64,000 nucleotides of DNA from positions 1 through 64,000 of the forward strand of contig NW_017962928.1 in assembly GCF_001661345.1 (NCBI RefSeq), written 5' to 3'. Shown here piece by piece: positions 54,637 to 64,000 of the stretch. Origin of the DNA: Ascoidea rubescens DSM 1968. Lineage: Eukaryota; Ascomycota; Saccharomycetes; Ascoideales; Ascoideaceae. Both the position numbers and the translations under genes were made by a program. The notes below the pieces were generated by a model. It saw only the letters and a list, made by a program, of their open reading frames with translations. It did not search any database and was not told the origin of the DNA. Position 1 is the first letter of the stretch, and the number at the start of each line of letters is the position of its first letter.

Positions 54637-55373
54637 ATATTCTATATATATCAGTTATATACTAAGAAATAAAATATCAATTTTTAACTCGCTTCTGTCC
54701 AAATAAATACTTTATTTTTTTTTTCCTACTTTTTGAGGAGGTCTCATGTTGGGAGCCTATGCGCATGTATCTGTATATCAAACAATCATGTGTTTATTTG
54801 TAACTTTTTATTGGTTGCTTTACAAAAAAATTGCTTCTTTGCATATTTGCGCATGCAAAACGCTTCTTTTTGCTTCAAACCATATTTATTTCCTCTTGCC
54901 ATAATCTTTTTTCCTTCCAAGCCTTTGTTAATCGTTTTAAGTTTCAATAATGCAATAGTTTATTGTTTTTAAAATTCTATTACGCTTATTTTTATGTTTA
55001 ATGTCTTCGAGCTATGCTTTTTTCCTTTGTTAATTTGCAATTTGCTACACAATTTTAGCGAATTAATCAAGTTGTTTTGGAAAAAATCAATATTCTCCAT
55101 CAAGTTTTATTTGTTTTGTATTATTTTTGAAAAAATTAATTATAATTGCTATTTAATTTATTTTTTTTTGTTTGTCTTTTTCGTGTTTTTTTTATTGCTT
55201 AATTCCTTTTGATTTCATTATAAATATCCATCAATTTTATTTCATGTTTCAACTGTTTTCCTTCTCTTTTATCTTATCATTTTCTTCATACCTATCATAT
55301 ATTCAATAATCAATAATCGATCGCTCAGTTCAATCAACCAAAATTAATAAATTCTCTTTCTTATCCTATCAAA
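54637..55373. other. ADD66-TIR intergenic region
   Basis: A 737-bp AT-rich spacer with a GCGCATG-type repeat near 54765 and 54850 (ATGCGCATG and GCGCATGC). T-rich, with many TTTTGTTT runs, before the mannoprotein ATG. No gene seen. Confidence 0.55.
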
Positions 55374-55997
55374 ATGAAATTCTCAACTACTTTTGTTTCC
55401 GCTGTTATCGCTTTATTATCAGCTTCTACCTCAAACGCAAACTCTGCTGATGCTGTCACTGCTGTTTTTGATGATATCAATAACCATTTAACTGATTATT
55501 TGAGCTTAGTCACTGCTGGGGAAGTTCCAACTGCTATTTTATCTTATTATTATGTTGCTCAATCCTATACTGATGACAGTTATACTACTTTAATTAACTC
55601 AGACTTCCCATTCAGTGAATTTCAAACTTTTGTTACTGGTTTAGACTGGTATTCCACTCGTTTAAGTTCTAACCTTGCTATTGCTACTGGTAATGGTAAC
55701 GCTGCTTCAGCTACTTCAGCTACTTCAGTTATTTCATCAATTACTTCATCTGCTTCATCTGCTGAAAATTCTGAAAGTTCTGAAAGTTCTGAAAGTTCTA
55801 TGTCTTCAGAATCTTCAGAATCTGAAGATTCCTCGGCTTCATCAGCTTCCTCCTCTTCCTCTTCTAGATCAAGTTCCTCTTCTTCATCTTCGAGATCGAG
55901 TTCTCGTTCCAGTGAATCTTCATCCGAAGATGCTGGTGCTCTTGTTGCTGCTCCATTTTTTGGATCTATTATTGCCCTCGCTGTGAATTTGTTATAG
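55374..55997 (+). CDS. Tip1/Tir-type GPI-anchored cell-wall mannoprotein
   Basis: 207-aa protein with a signal peptide (about 1-23, MKFSTTFVSAVIALLSASTS) and a Srp1/Tip1 (PAU-type) domain (about 24-105) containing INNHLTDYLSLVTAGEVPT and FQTFVTGLDWYSTRLSSNL. A Ser-rich region (about 115-185, with ESSESS repeats) is expected to be O-mannosylated. A C-terminal hydrophobic tail preceded by small residues (EDAGALVAAPFFGSI) is a GPI-anchor signal. In yeasts such proteins are cell-wall mannoproteins often induced by cold or low oxygen. One copy only; no paralogue in the window. Confidence 0.85.
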   Translation: MKFSTTFVSAVIALLSASTSNANSADAVTAVFDDINNHLTDYLSLVTAGEVPTAILSYYYVAQSYTDDSYTTLINSDFPFSEFQTFVTGLDWYSTRLSSNLAIATGNGNAASATSATSVISSITSSASSAENSESSESSESSMSSESSESEDSSASSASSSSSSRSSSSSSSSRSSSRSSESSSEDAGALVAAPFFGSIIALAVNLL

Positions 55998-56682
55998 GAG
56001 TGTTATATTATAGAGCTATATTTTTTTCACTTTTTTTCACTTTTTCTTTTAGTTGTTTATTTTCTTTTAGGTAAAATGTTTATATTTTTCAATTTTAGTT
56101 TAAATTTTAATTTTTAGTTTTATCTTTAAACTGTTTTAATACAATTTTTTTTTTTCCATTTTTCATAATTTGAAAACTCGATAATTTTTACTCTGATTTT
56201 TGATGATTTTTTGATTCTCATTTTTTTAATTTCTGACTTTGAGATTTTTCTATATTTAATTGACGTCGAAAATCATCAACAACGCAGGTAAGCTTGTACA
56301 AAAATTTTTGTGACAAAAACCAGGAATAATTTAAATTATTATGTATTCAAAATTATTGAAAATTAAATAATATGACAAAGTCAGAAAAATGGAACAAAAG
56401 AGAACAAAGTTAAAAAAAATGTTAATACACTGAATGCAATAAAAATGAAGGGATGTTGTTATGAAAAAAAACGAGAAAATTCTTAAAATAATAAATAATA
56501 AATAATTTGAAATTAAAAAATGTAAATGTAAATACAAATACAAATACAAATATAAAAATGAAAATAAAAATGAAAATGAAAATAAAGATAAAAATAAAAA
56601 TAAAAATGAACATGAAAATGAAACCAAAATTCTATGAAATCAAAACCCCATCAACGTAAAATTATTATTATTATTATTATTA
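55998..56682. other. convergent 3' region with A-rich repeats
   Basis: A 685-bp AT-rich spacer between the mannoprotein and the MATE gene. An AAATAC/AAAATG hexamer-like repeat lies at 56520-56620. Directly 3' of the MATE stop is a (TTA)n run. Minus-strand open frames here are products of the repeats. Confidence 0.6.
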
Positions 56683-56685
56683 TTA
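56662..56685 (-). repeat. eight tandem in-frame TAA codons at the MATE stop
   Basis: (TTA)8 on the plus strand equals TAA x8 on the minus strand. The first TAA (56683-56685) is the natural stop, followed by seven more in frame. Confidence 0.95.
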
Positions 56686-58446
56686 GGCAAGTTGGGATTC
56701 ATGACCTTCTAAAATAGCTTCTTGAATGCAATCATCGATAATTGCATCCCAATCAGCATATAAAACGAAATAAGTTTGAAAAATACTTGCAAAAAACAAA
56801 GCAATAACCATACCAATCCATAAACCGAATAGTTCTAATTTAACATGAAACGCAAAGAAAAAGGCGACGGGCAAAGCAATCAAGTAGTAAGAGACAAAGT
56901 AAATTGTTGCACCGATATGTTGTTTTCCCTGGGCTCTTAATATACCTGCTGCTACAGCATTAATTGAGTCGTTAATCTGGTAGGTAGCACCAATGATTAA
57001 TACTCTGGCAGCTAAATCAATGACTTCCTGATCGTTGCTAAAGGCTCTTGCTATTGGAGTTCTGAAGACGGATAAAAGAATTGCAGTGAATACGCCAATG
57101 ATTCCACCAAATATAAGACTAGTATAAGTTGCCTTTTTAGCACAGTTTTTTGAGTTGGCACCGATAAAGTTTGCTATTCTTGTGGAGGCTACAATGGCTA
57201 TAGCAAAGGGAATTTGGTATGTCATAACACAAACGTTTGAAATGATTGATTGTGCAGCTAAAGAGACAGTACCGAATCTTGAGGTTGAGAGGGTGATAAT
57301 TTCAAAGCAAAACCATTCGCATTCTAACATTAGAACGCCACCAGCAGATAGTTTTAGCATTCTTGACCAATTTTTAAAGCAATCCCAAGAAAAACCGGAC
57401 CAGCATTGATAGCCCTTTATTCTCCAGGAGTATAGAAGCAATAGTAGAGCCATTAGCCAGTTTGTGATGGAGACAGCTATTGGGGCACCAATGAAGCCCA
57501 AGCCGAATTTTGAGTGCCAGACCAATAGCCAGTTTAAGAAAGCATTTAATGGGGCACATATCATCAATACGACAGTTGAAGCGTGGAAGATTCCTTGAGC
57601 TTGTAAGTAATGTTTACCATTTTCGAAAAGAATATAGCCGGGGACCCCCAAACATAGAACAGTCAAGTAATTTGAAGCCAAGTAACAAAGGTCCTTTTCG
57701 GGGATAATTGAGAGCAAGATTGATTCCGAATAGACAATCCAGATGAGTGCAACTGGGACAAAGACGATTAGTAGGAAGAAAGTGCAACGCAAGAAGTGGA
57801 GACCAACCATTCTGTAGTCTTTTCTGCCATAGGCCTGAGCACATAGGGTGTCGAGACAGGTTGAGACACCCTGGATTGGAGCATAACCAGTGATATTTGC
57901 AGTCATTGAGGCGAGAGAAACAGCAGCCAATTCATTTTTGCCCAATTGACCAACACTAAAAACCGAAGCAATAGTTAAGGAGTATTGCAATAGGAAAGTT
58001 AAGACCAAGGGGGGAGAGTATTTTAGAAGAAAGTAAGATTCGATTGAGTAATCTGTTTGGGGTTCTTTTAAGGAAAGGGAGTCATTATTGTTTTGGGGGA
58101 TTAATAGGTCGTGTTGAGATAAAGATAGATTTGATCTCGAGGGGATGATGGGGGTTGATAGGGAGCTTCTTCTGGATTGAATATATGAGTTTTTGCTGTT
58201 GTTTGTTATTGAGCCATATATTTGGGGTTGTTGGTCTTTTGAAAGGGGAGTTAAGTCGTCGATTGCGTCGTTTTCATAGACGTTGAGATGGTCGATATAA
58301 TTTGAGCGATATTCGTGAACGGTTTGAGAGAAAGAGGAAAAAGCGAGAGAGGATCTTCTTGGAGCAGAGGCCGATAAAGAAAAGGAATGGTTATCAGAGT
58401 CTCTTGGAACAGGGAGTTCTATTGGGGGAGGAGGAGGAGGAGGCAT
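56683..58446 (-). CDS. MATE-family multidrug/proton transporter (Erc1-like)
   Basis: 587-aa membrane protein. Residues 1-130 form a Pro/Ser-rich cytosolic tail beginning with eight residues of MPPPPPPP, then about twelve membrane segments in two MatE repeats. Recognisable parts: LGKNELAAVSLASMTANITG, PIQGVSTCLDTLCAQAYGRK, LGVPGYILFENGKHYLQAQG in the first half; ARVLIIGATYQINDSINAVAAGILRAQGKQHIGA in the second (key residues at its two ends). Closest in yeast are Erc1 and YDR338C, which export organic cations or have unclear substrates. No in-frame CTG in 587 codons. ATG 58446 is the only sensible start. Confidence 0.93.
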   Translation of the reverse strand: MPPPPPPPIELPVPRDSDNHSFSLSASAPRRSSLAFSSFSQTVHEYRSNYIDHLNVYENDAIDDLTPLSKDQQPQIYGSITNNSKNSYIQSRRSSLSTPIIPSRSNLSLSQHDLLIPQNNNDSLSLKEPQTDYSIESYFLLKYSPPLVLTFLLQYSLTIASVFSVGQLGKNELAAVSLASMTANITGYAPIQGVSTCLDTLCAQAYGRKDYRMVGLHFLRCTFFLLIVFVPVALIWIVYSESILLSIIPEKDLCYLASNYLTVLCLGVPGYILFENGKHYLQAQGIFHASTVVLMICAPLNAFLNWLLVWHSKFGLGFIGAPIAVSITNWLMALLLLLYSWRIKGYQCWSGFSWDCFKNWSRMLKLSAGGVLMLECEWFCFEIITLSTSRFGTVSLAAQSIISNVCVMTYQIPFAIAIVASTRIANFIGANSKNCAKKATYTSLIFGGIIGVFTAILLSVFRTPIARAFSNDQEVIDLAARVLIIGATYQINDSINAVAAGILRAQGKQHIGATIYFVSYYLIALPVAFFFAFHVKLELFGLWIGMVIALFFASIFQTYFVLYADWDAIIDDCIQEAILEGHESQLA

Positions 58447-61319
58447 TTGAAGTGGAATGGGTATTTGTATAGTTCAGATGGAAAAAAAGAGTGAAGGGAG
58501 AGAAATAATATTTATATTGGTTAGAGCAGAGATGAGGTATAATAAGAAGGGAAGGTAAAATAGATATGGTGCCGGTATCAGGTAGATCAGGCAGAAACAA
58601 ATAATTAAGGTCATATATTGGTTGTAGAAATGACAGTTGGATTATCGAAAATGGAAAGTAGAAGGCAGAGGAATAGCGATTCCTCGAAATGAGAAAAAAG
58701 AGAGCATATTTAGGAGGACTAGTGAAAGATAGAGAGATTTTGGGCTGCAAAAGAGAGATTTTGGGGATATCTCTGAGCGATGATTGAGCGATGGGCGATG
58801 GAAGCGTGGGTCTTAAATATCTTTGATATCTTAAATATTCCGTCAAGAGATTCGAAGATCAAAACGGAACTGATAGCTCGATTGGGAAGGCATGGGAAAG
58901 AACGAGGCCAACGGTGTGGAAGGGTTTTTTTGGCTGTTTCCAACGGGATGGGAGGAAAGCGCGAGGCCACGTGGGCGATCACAAGACAGAGGACAGATGG
59001 GGGTCTGGCGATGTTTTAGAAATTATTGAGTGATATATTGAACAAGGACATAGCCGTTAGCAAAGCAAAGCAAAATTGAGAACGAGCTAGCAAGTGAGTT
59101 TGCGGCATGGTGTTTATTATTGTTTATGGTTGCAAATTAGACCAGAGTGGTTCTCACGGGTAAGAAAAAGTGATAAAGATTGTGTGATTTTTGTGATTAA
59201 TGGTGAGTAGAGATTGAAATGAGTAATGTAGAAAAAGCGGTGGGCATTTTTTATTTTTTTTATTTTTTTAATTTTTGTTTTTCTTGATTTTCTAATTTTC
59301 TAAAGGTTTGACAGATTTGGGTTACCCGCTGTGGGTAGGCATTTTGTTCGATTTGTGGTGATGATGAAGGTGAAAAAGAGATTAAACCCGCAAGCTAAAA
59401 TTGGATTTTTATGGGGTGCTGGGCAAGGTGCAAAAAGAAGATAAGACAGGTTTTTGTGTGGAGATGGAAATCCTGAAAAGTGAAGAAATTGAGGAGAGGC
59501 TGTTGGATCAGGAGGATATAAGGTTTTGTGCATGCAGCATTCTGTGGATAGAGCAGAGTTTTAGAAAATAAGGTTAAAGAAGATATTGGGAAAGAATTTG
59601 TGTACAGCAGAGTTTCTTTTTTTGGCTTTTTGAAAAACCCTGTGAGATCAGGCGAAAGTTTAATGAGAGGATGTCGTTTGAGATTGGTTTTGTATGGAAG
59701 GTGTTGATAATTGAAGGTGGTTTGGAGAGAATTGGCAGTGAGAGCAAGAGGAAGTGAAAAATAGCTGGCGTTGATAAACTCACAAGCTGAAACTGGAACT
59801 GGGATGTTATGGCTCTTTGTTTGCTAAAAGTTAAGATGGCGGTCGCAGTGGAAGGTAATTGACCAATAAAAAAAAAAGGATGATGATGATGATAGTGGTG
59901 ATGGTGATGATGGTGATGATATTAATACTACAATTACTATTTGTAATTACTATTTTGCTGATCTCTTCTGTTTTATAATTTTATTTTTAATGATAACATT
60001 ATTAATATTGTTATTAATATTAATAATATTTTGGAAATTGTAAAATGGATAGACATGAGCAAAGAAACAAGGATATGGTCTAAAATAAAGAGAAATTGTA
60101 ATGGGATTGAAATTGAGATAGAAATAAATTGAACTAATTGAATTGAAATTGAAGCTGAAGATTTTCGTACTTTTAAGAGAATAGAGTCAATAAATGAGAA
60201 AGAAAGTGATACTAAAAATGATATACTAAATTTCTGATAATCAATTTCTTATCTCATAAAAATAGATAGTATGAGATAGTATGAGATAGTATGGCAGTGT
60301 AGGTTATTTTTATTGTCTGTTTTTCTTTTTGTTAATGATTTTTCTTTTTAAGATAGATTGATTAGTGAAACGGGCCAATAAGAGGTGGGTATTGCGATAT
60401 TAGATTTGTGACTAAAATCGATATGATGAATTAATTATTTAGTTGAATATTTGATTGAGTATTGAATTAATCCATCAATCGAGTTCCTTTTTTGTTTTTC
60501 TTTTATTTTTTTGTTATTTTATTTTATTTTATTTTCTTTTCTTTTTTCTTTTCTTTTCTTTTTATTTTCTTTCATGTTATTTTATTTTTAATTTGCTTTG
60601 CTTTGCAAATCGAAATCAAACGAAATGTGGGGGAATTGGATGGATTAATTTAGATCGAACAAATGAGTATTGGATAAATATTTGATAAGTATTTGATAAA
60701 TATTGGATAAATTGGGAAAAAGAAAAATGGGAAAAAAAAGCAATTTTCAAGCAAATTGGAACAACTTGAAAGGTGAGTCGATACAACAGTAATCTAACTT
60801 ACAAGGATTGAGCCAACATTCAACACAACAAATAAGTCAATAAATAATCAGTTACATAATTGATGGATCGATCAATTGAATCCACTGTTTCCCCACACAA
60901 AACAAGCAAGAGAAAAATAAAACAACAAATAGCAAATAACAAATAACAAACAATAAACAACAAAAGCGAATGAAAACTGTTGGATCCAGATAAAACCTTA
61001 GAAAACAGCTGGATGAATAAAGTAGAACCGTAACTACTGTGTGCAAATACTGCAATTTTGTTACTGGCAATTGACCACAGCGGCTTGATATTTTCTTTGG
61101 GTGGATCAATGAGATTTATAAAATCACTCGACTGCAGGAAACAGAATATGGGAACCCAACAATCCAAGTATATACAGAAACGGAATTGTCAGACTGGAAA
61201 ATGGACGCAATAAGTGAATAAAAATCAATAAATGATTAACCAGAAGAACTAACTTTGAAGATTTCCCGACACAGTAAGCGAATTGGTTCACACACAAAGA
61301 ACAAAACTCAATTGAAAAG

Positions 61320-61830
61320 GATATGGGCCTCGAAAACACCAACAGAATACCAGCGGAGCTGCACAAAAGCCTCCAAAAACAGCAACAGCGCTCCCGCAGG
61401 AGCAGCCCGCGAGCCCAAAGCACCTCCGGCACCAGCCCAGCGGGCAGCACGCCCGCCCGCACCGGCCTGGTCTGACCCGATCGGGCATTTTCAACAGGAT
61501 GCGTTCCCGTGTTATCGGGAGGGGAGCACAACCATCCAGGAAACGCTGGAGCGCCCACTCCCGAACAAAACAAATAAAGTTGCCTTATGAACACGCTACT
61601 TGAAAACCGCGTGAGACAACGCTCTTGCGGCGGCTTGGCGCAGCAGCCATCTCGCGGCACATGACCACCCTACTTGCGCGGTGCGGATTCTACAGGTGCG
61701 TGTCGCCGCGCTGCTGCTTCTGGCCGCACCTGGACTGTCCTGATACCACAATTTTGTCCTGTTAGTACGGGAGTGCGACTGCAGGCGCGAGGCTTACCGC
61801 ATATTCCCTAACCACTCCACTTTGGCAACT
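61320..61830. promoter_or_regulatory. GC-rich island upstream of the PP1-subunit gene
   Basis: Roughly 500 bp rich in CGG/CCG and CCCGC, including the palindrome CCCGATCGGG (61476-61485), GCCCGCCCGCACCGGCC and TTGCGCGGTGCGG. It lies 600-1100 bp upstream of the ATG at 62427. It looks like a binding region for zinc-cluster or other activators, or the promoter of an untranslated RNA. Confidence 0.4.
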
Positions 61831-61940
61831 GAAAAAACACCTCAAAGATAACAAAAAGCCCAAAAAAAGTGAAACCCCTTGCACAAAATTTTCTTTGTTG
61901 TATCCCAGCTGAAATTTTTTATTAAATTTTTCCCAAAAAG

Positions 61941-61948
61941 TATATAAA
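61941..61948 (+). promoter_or_regulatory. possible TATA box of the PP1-subunit gene
   Basis: TATATAAA follows the GC-rich island. It is 480 bp before the ATG, so a long 5' UTR would be needed. Confidence 0.35.
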
Positions 61949-62426
61949 GATTGTCCTTTGGCTGTGGGTTCGCCTTTTTTTTTATTATATTTGTTTCGAT
62001 TTGTATAAGAAGGATCAGAAGTATCGCTTTTTTATCTTGTCATTGGGTTGTATATTAACCATTTTGTTTACTCTCATCTAAACCACAAGATATTCGGGTT
62101 TCCAATATCTTTGTTAATCTCTACTTTTTCCTCCATCTCAAGATACTAGTTTGATACTCTTCTACTTTTTCTACACATCCACATTCACATCCAAATCTCC
62201 TTTTTTTTCTTATCATTCTGTTGACTCATCGACTTGTCTCTACTTTGCTTTTTGCTATCCATTTCATCATTTCCACAAAAATAACATCATCTCTTAAAAA
62301 CAAACTCGCCTCCTTTTGTTTTGTTTTTCTCTCACCAATTCTTTTTTTTCTTTAGATTAATAATATCAGAAAAAAATCAATCACTATCAACAGCCTTTCT
62401 AGTTCACAACATAACACAATAAATAA

Positions 62427-64000
62427 ATGTCCTTTTCTTCAAACTCTCTCATACAAAATCGCCCACAGCCCTTTTTGTCGTCCACTCTAGCAACCTCAGA
62501 CATGTTTCAAAGGTCCTACAACTTTACCGCCGACACTTCCTTCTGCCCAAAGCCTGTCTCAACCGTCAACACTAAACAAAATAACGAAAATATAATCTCC
62601 CAAGATGACTACGATAACGACGATGCCACAACCATCATGGATCCTTCAGATCTCTCCAATTGCTCATCCCCTGACTCTTTAGCAACTGTAAATATCTCTT
62701 CAAACTCATCTTCCTCTTCTTTAGATCTGGATTATGATCAAATCCAATTCCAAAAAACCGGCATCTACTACTATCAAAATAATCAAGCTCAAATTAAACA
62801 AAATAATAATCAAGCCCAAGCTCAAATTCAAAGCCAAAATCACTACACTAACTATATCGAAAACTCAAAGCTTTCTAATAACGCTTTTTCTACTCTAACA
62901 TCCATAACTAACGCTTTTAACAACAACGCTAACAACAATCCTATCAAAATCGATCAATTTAATCAACTTTCCCATAATAACAATAATAATAACAACAACA
63001 GCAACAACAACGACAAAAATAAAAATAACTTGTCCCTTCAACCACTTGAATTAAGCAGCTCAAACAGCTCTCTGAACACCATCATCCTAGACCAAAACCA
63101 ATCAATCACTCCCTCAATTGCTACAAACTTCTCAACTGAAACTCTAACTGAATCAACTATAACTTCTGACTCAAACAACACAATCGCTACCAACACCACC
63201 AACACTACTGCCACAACTAACAACGATGATAACTCAACCTCCTTATCTCTCACCACACCAACCTCTCCAATCATACCAATCAAAAAATTAAAATCTTCTC
63301 TAAAATTATCAACCTTAAAAAAAGATGACCTCAAAAGATCAAACTCAATGCCCTCCCTATCTAAAAAATCTGTCAAATTTAATCACAAACTAGAAGATGT
63401 CCGTTTTTTCAATAAATTCGATAAACCCCTAAGTGTCAGAGATGGTGACTCTACCTGTTCAAGTGAAGATGACTACCCCTACAATTTGGGCTCCCACAGA
63501 AATTCCGCAGACTTTGACGTGGACATCTTTGGCTACTCAAATGCTCTCAACATCTTCAACAGAAACCTGATCAACGACGATACTGATTCTTATATCAAAT
63601 TTCGCAAATCGAACTCAATCTCTTCTCAAAACTCTCTTAGAAAATCAAACTCTCACATCCACAACAGTTTTTCATCCCTTTCTTCTCCTTCCCAGCAAAA
63701 ACATCACAGAAGAGCTAAATTTGATATTAGCTTTTATGACGATTACGAAAGTGATGATGAACTAAGTGCTTTTAACTACTCCTTTCCTTTAAACAACTCT
63801 AATGCTCATAATATCTATCTCAACTCAAAACAAAATCAAAAAGTTAAATCAAAATCAAAATCAAAATCTAAAGTTGGCTCTTGGAAAATTAAATCAACAA
63901 ATTTTGATCGTCTATTATCAACCCCAAGATTAGTCGACACCTCTTCAGATTTGTCCTCAAACATTTGCTTGGAAACTATTTTCTTATCTTCATCCCCAGA
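62427..64000 (+). CDS. Gac1/Pig1-type PP1 regulatory subunit, partial
   Basis: Open from ATG 62427 to the window end (524 codons), so the C-terminus is missing. It is Asn/Gln/Ser-rich with short ordered blocks. The key motif is KSVKF at residues 314-318, inside RSNSMPSLSKKSVKFNHKL, followed by DVRFFNKFDKPLSVRDGD. This is the RVxF-type PP1-docking site plus the following block of Gac1, Pig1, Pig2 and Gip2, which target Glc7 phosphatase to glycogen synthase. The carbohydrate-binding CBM21 domain would lie downstream of the window and cannot be checked. SGSWKIKS-like and RLLSTPRLVD blocks near the end may belong to the domain's approach. One CTG codon occurs in a Ser/Asp-rich stretch near residue 105. 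Confidence 0.8.
   Translation, partial: MSFSSNSLIQNRPQPFLSSTLATSDMFQRSYNFTADTSFCPKPVSTVNTKQNNENIISQDDYDNDDATTIMDPSDLSNCSSPDSLATVNISSNSSSSSLDLDYDQIQFQKTGIYYYQNNQAQIKQNNNQAQAQIQSQNHYTNYIENSKLSNNAFSTLTSITNAFNNNANNNPIKIDQFNQLSHNNNNNNNNSNNNDKNKNNLSLQPLELSSSNSSLNTIILDQNQSITPSIATNFSTETLTESTITSDSNNTIATNTTNTTATTNNDDNSTSLSLTTPTSPIIPIKKLKSSLKLSTLKKDDLKRSNSMPSLSKKSVKFNHKLEDVRFFNKFDKPLSVRDGDSTCSSEDDYPYNLGSHRNSADFDVDIFGYSNALNIFNRNLINDDTDSYIKFRKSNSISSQNSLRKSNSHIHNSFSSLSSPSQQKHHRRAKFDISFYDDYESDDELSAFNYSFPLNNSNAHNIYLNSKQNQKVKSKSKSKSKVGSWKIKSTNFDRLLSTPRLVDTSSDLSSNICLETIFLSSSP

Larger units (their letters stand above)
58447..62426. other. 4-kb region with no convincing protein gene
   Basis: The MATE promoter occupies the first few hundred bases, with a CACGTG at about 58967. 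AT-rich DNA at 59020-61200 contains TGATGATGG repeats (59880-59925) and an AGATAGTATG direct repeat (60263-60295). A strongly GC-rich island lies at 61320-61830, then AT-rich DNA with TATATAAA at 61941 and a pyrimidine-rich leader to the next ATG. Long open frames in the GC-rich island lack ATG starts and family resemblance. Confidence 0.55.

Noticed and set aside
56331-56627. Phe/Ile-rich minus-strand ORFs
   Set aside because: Products of the AAAATG/AAATAC repeat read in reverse.
61124-61660. 178-codon open frame on the minus strand
   Set aside because: It starts at GTG and has no ATG near its beginning; frames are open on both strands because of high GC content.

Overview
The window looks like nuclear DNA of an AT-rich budding yeast (Saccharomycotina). 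The genes are short on introns, and the two coding introns have GTATGT donors and TACTAAC or CACTAAC branch sites. Typical yeast families are present (Vti1, Add66, Inp1-like, Tip1/Tir mannoprotein, Gac1-type PP1 subunit), and many proteins carry long Asn-rich runs. CTG codons are nearly absent from conserved genes: by eye I find none in frame in THS1, TEF1, HEM15, NUS1, VTI1, ATG3 or the MATE gene. The few that occur sit in variable stretches. This fits a lineage in which CUG has been reassigned to Ser or Ala, but this window alone does not prove it. Start codons below are the first sensible ATG; several longer open frames begin at TTG or GTG and were shortened.

Layout. 0.4-4.7 kb: threonyl-tRNA synthetase and eEF1A, both on the minus strand. 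4.7-8.2 kb: a decay zone holding a sirtuin remnant and a broken F-box/leucine-rich-repeat gene. 8.2-13.8 kb: ferrochelatase, the Nus1 subunit of cis-prenyltransferase and a Mnn1-type mannosyltransferase. 14-27.8 kb: an unrecognised protein, a Gyp5-like Rab GAP, a GH63-like enzyme (YMR196W type, one intron), Vti1, mitochondrial ferredoxin Yah1 (one intron) and a Vik1/Cik1-like protein with a degenerate kinesin-14 motor domain. 27.8-37.3 kb: a 9.5-kb stretch with no convincing gene, AT-rich with isolated GC-rich islands. 37.3-38.8 kb: a G1 cyclin. 38.8-44.2 kb: a second desert. 44.2-58.4 kb: Med9, Atg3, Tom40 (probable 5' UTR intron ending at its ATG), an Inp1-like protein, Add66, a GPI-anchored Tip1/Tir mannoprotein and a MATE transporter. 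58.4-62.4 kb: a third desert with a very GC-rich island. 62.4 kb to the end: the N-terminal part of a Gac1/Pig1-type PP1 regulatory subunit, cut by the window edge.

The genes are housekeeping genes of unrelated pathways with no operon-like grouping. Two loose themes can be seen: mitochondrial biogenesis and Fe/S or haem chemistry (HEM15, YAH1, TOM40), and secretory or surface functions (NUS1, the mannosyltransferase, GYP5, VTI1, the Tir protein). No tRNA, rRNA, CRISPR, retroelement or DNA transposon was recognised.
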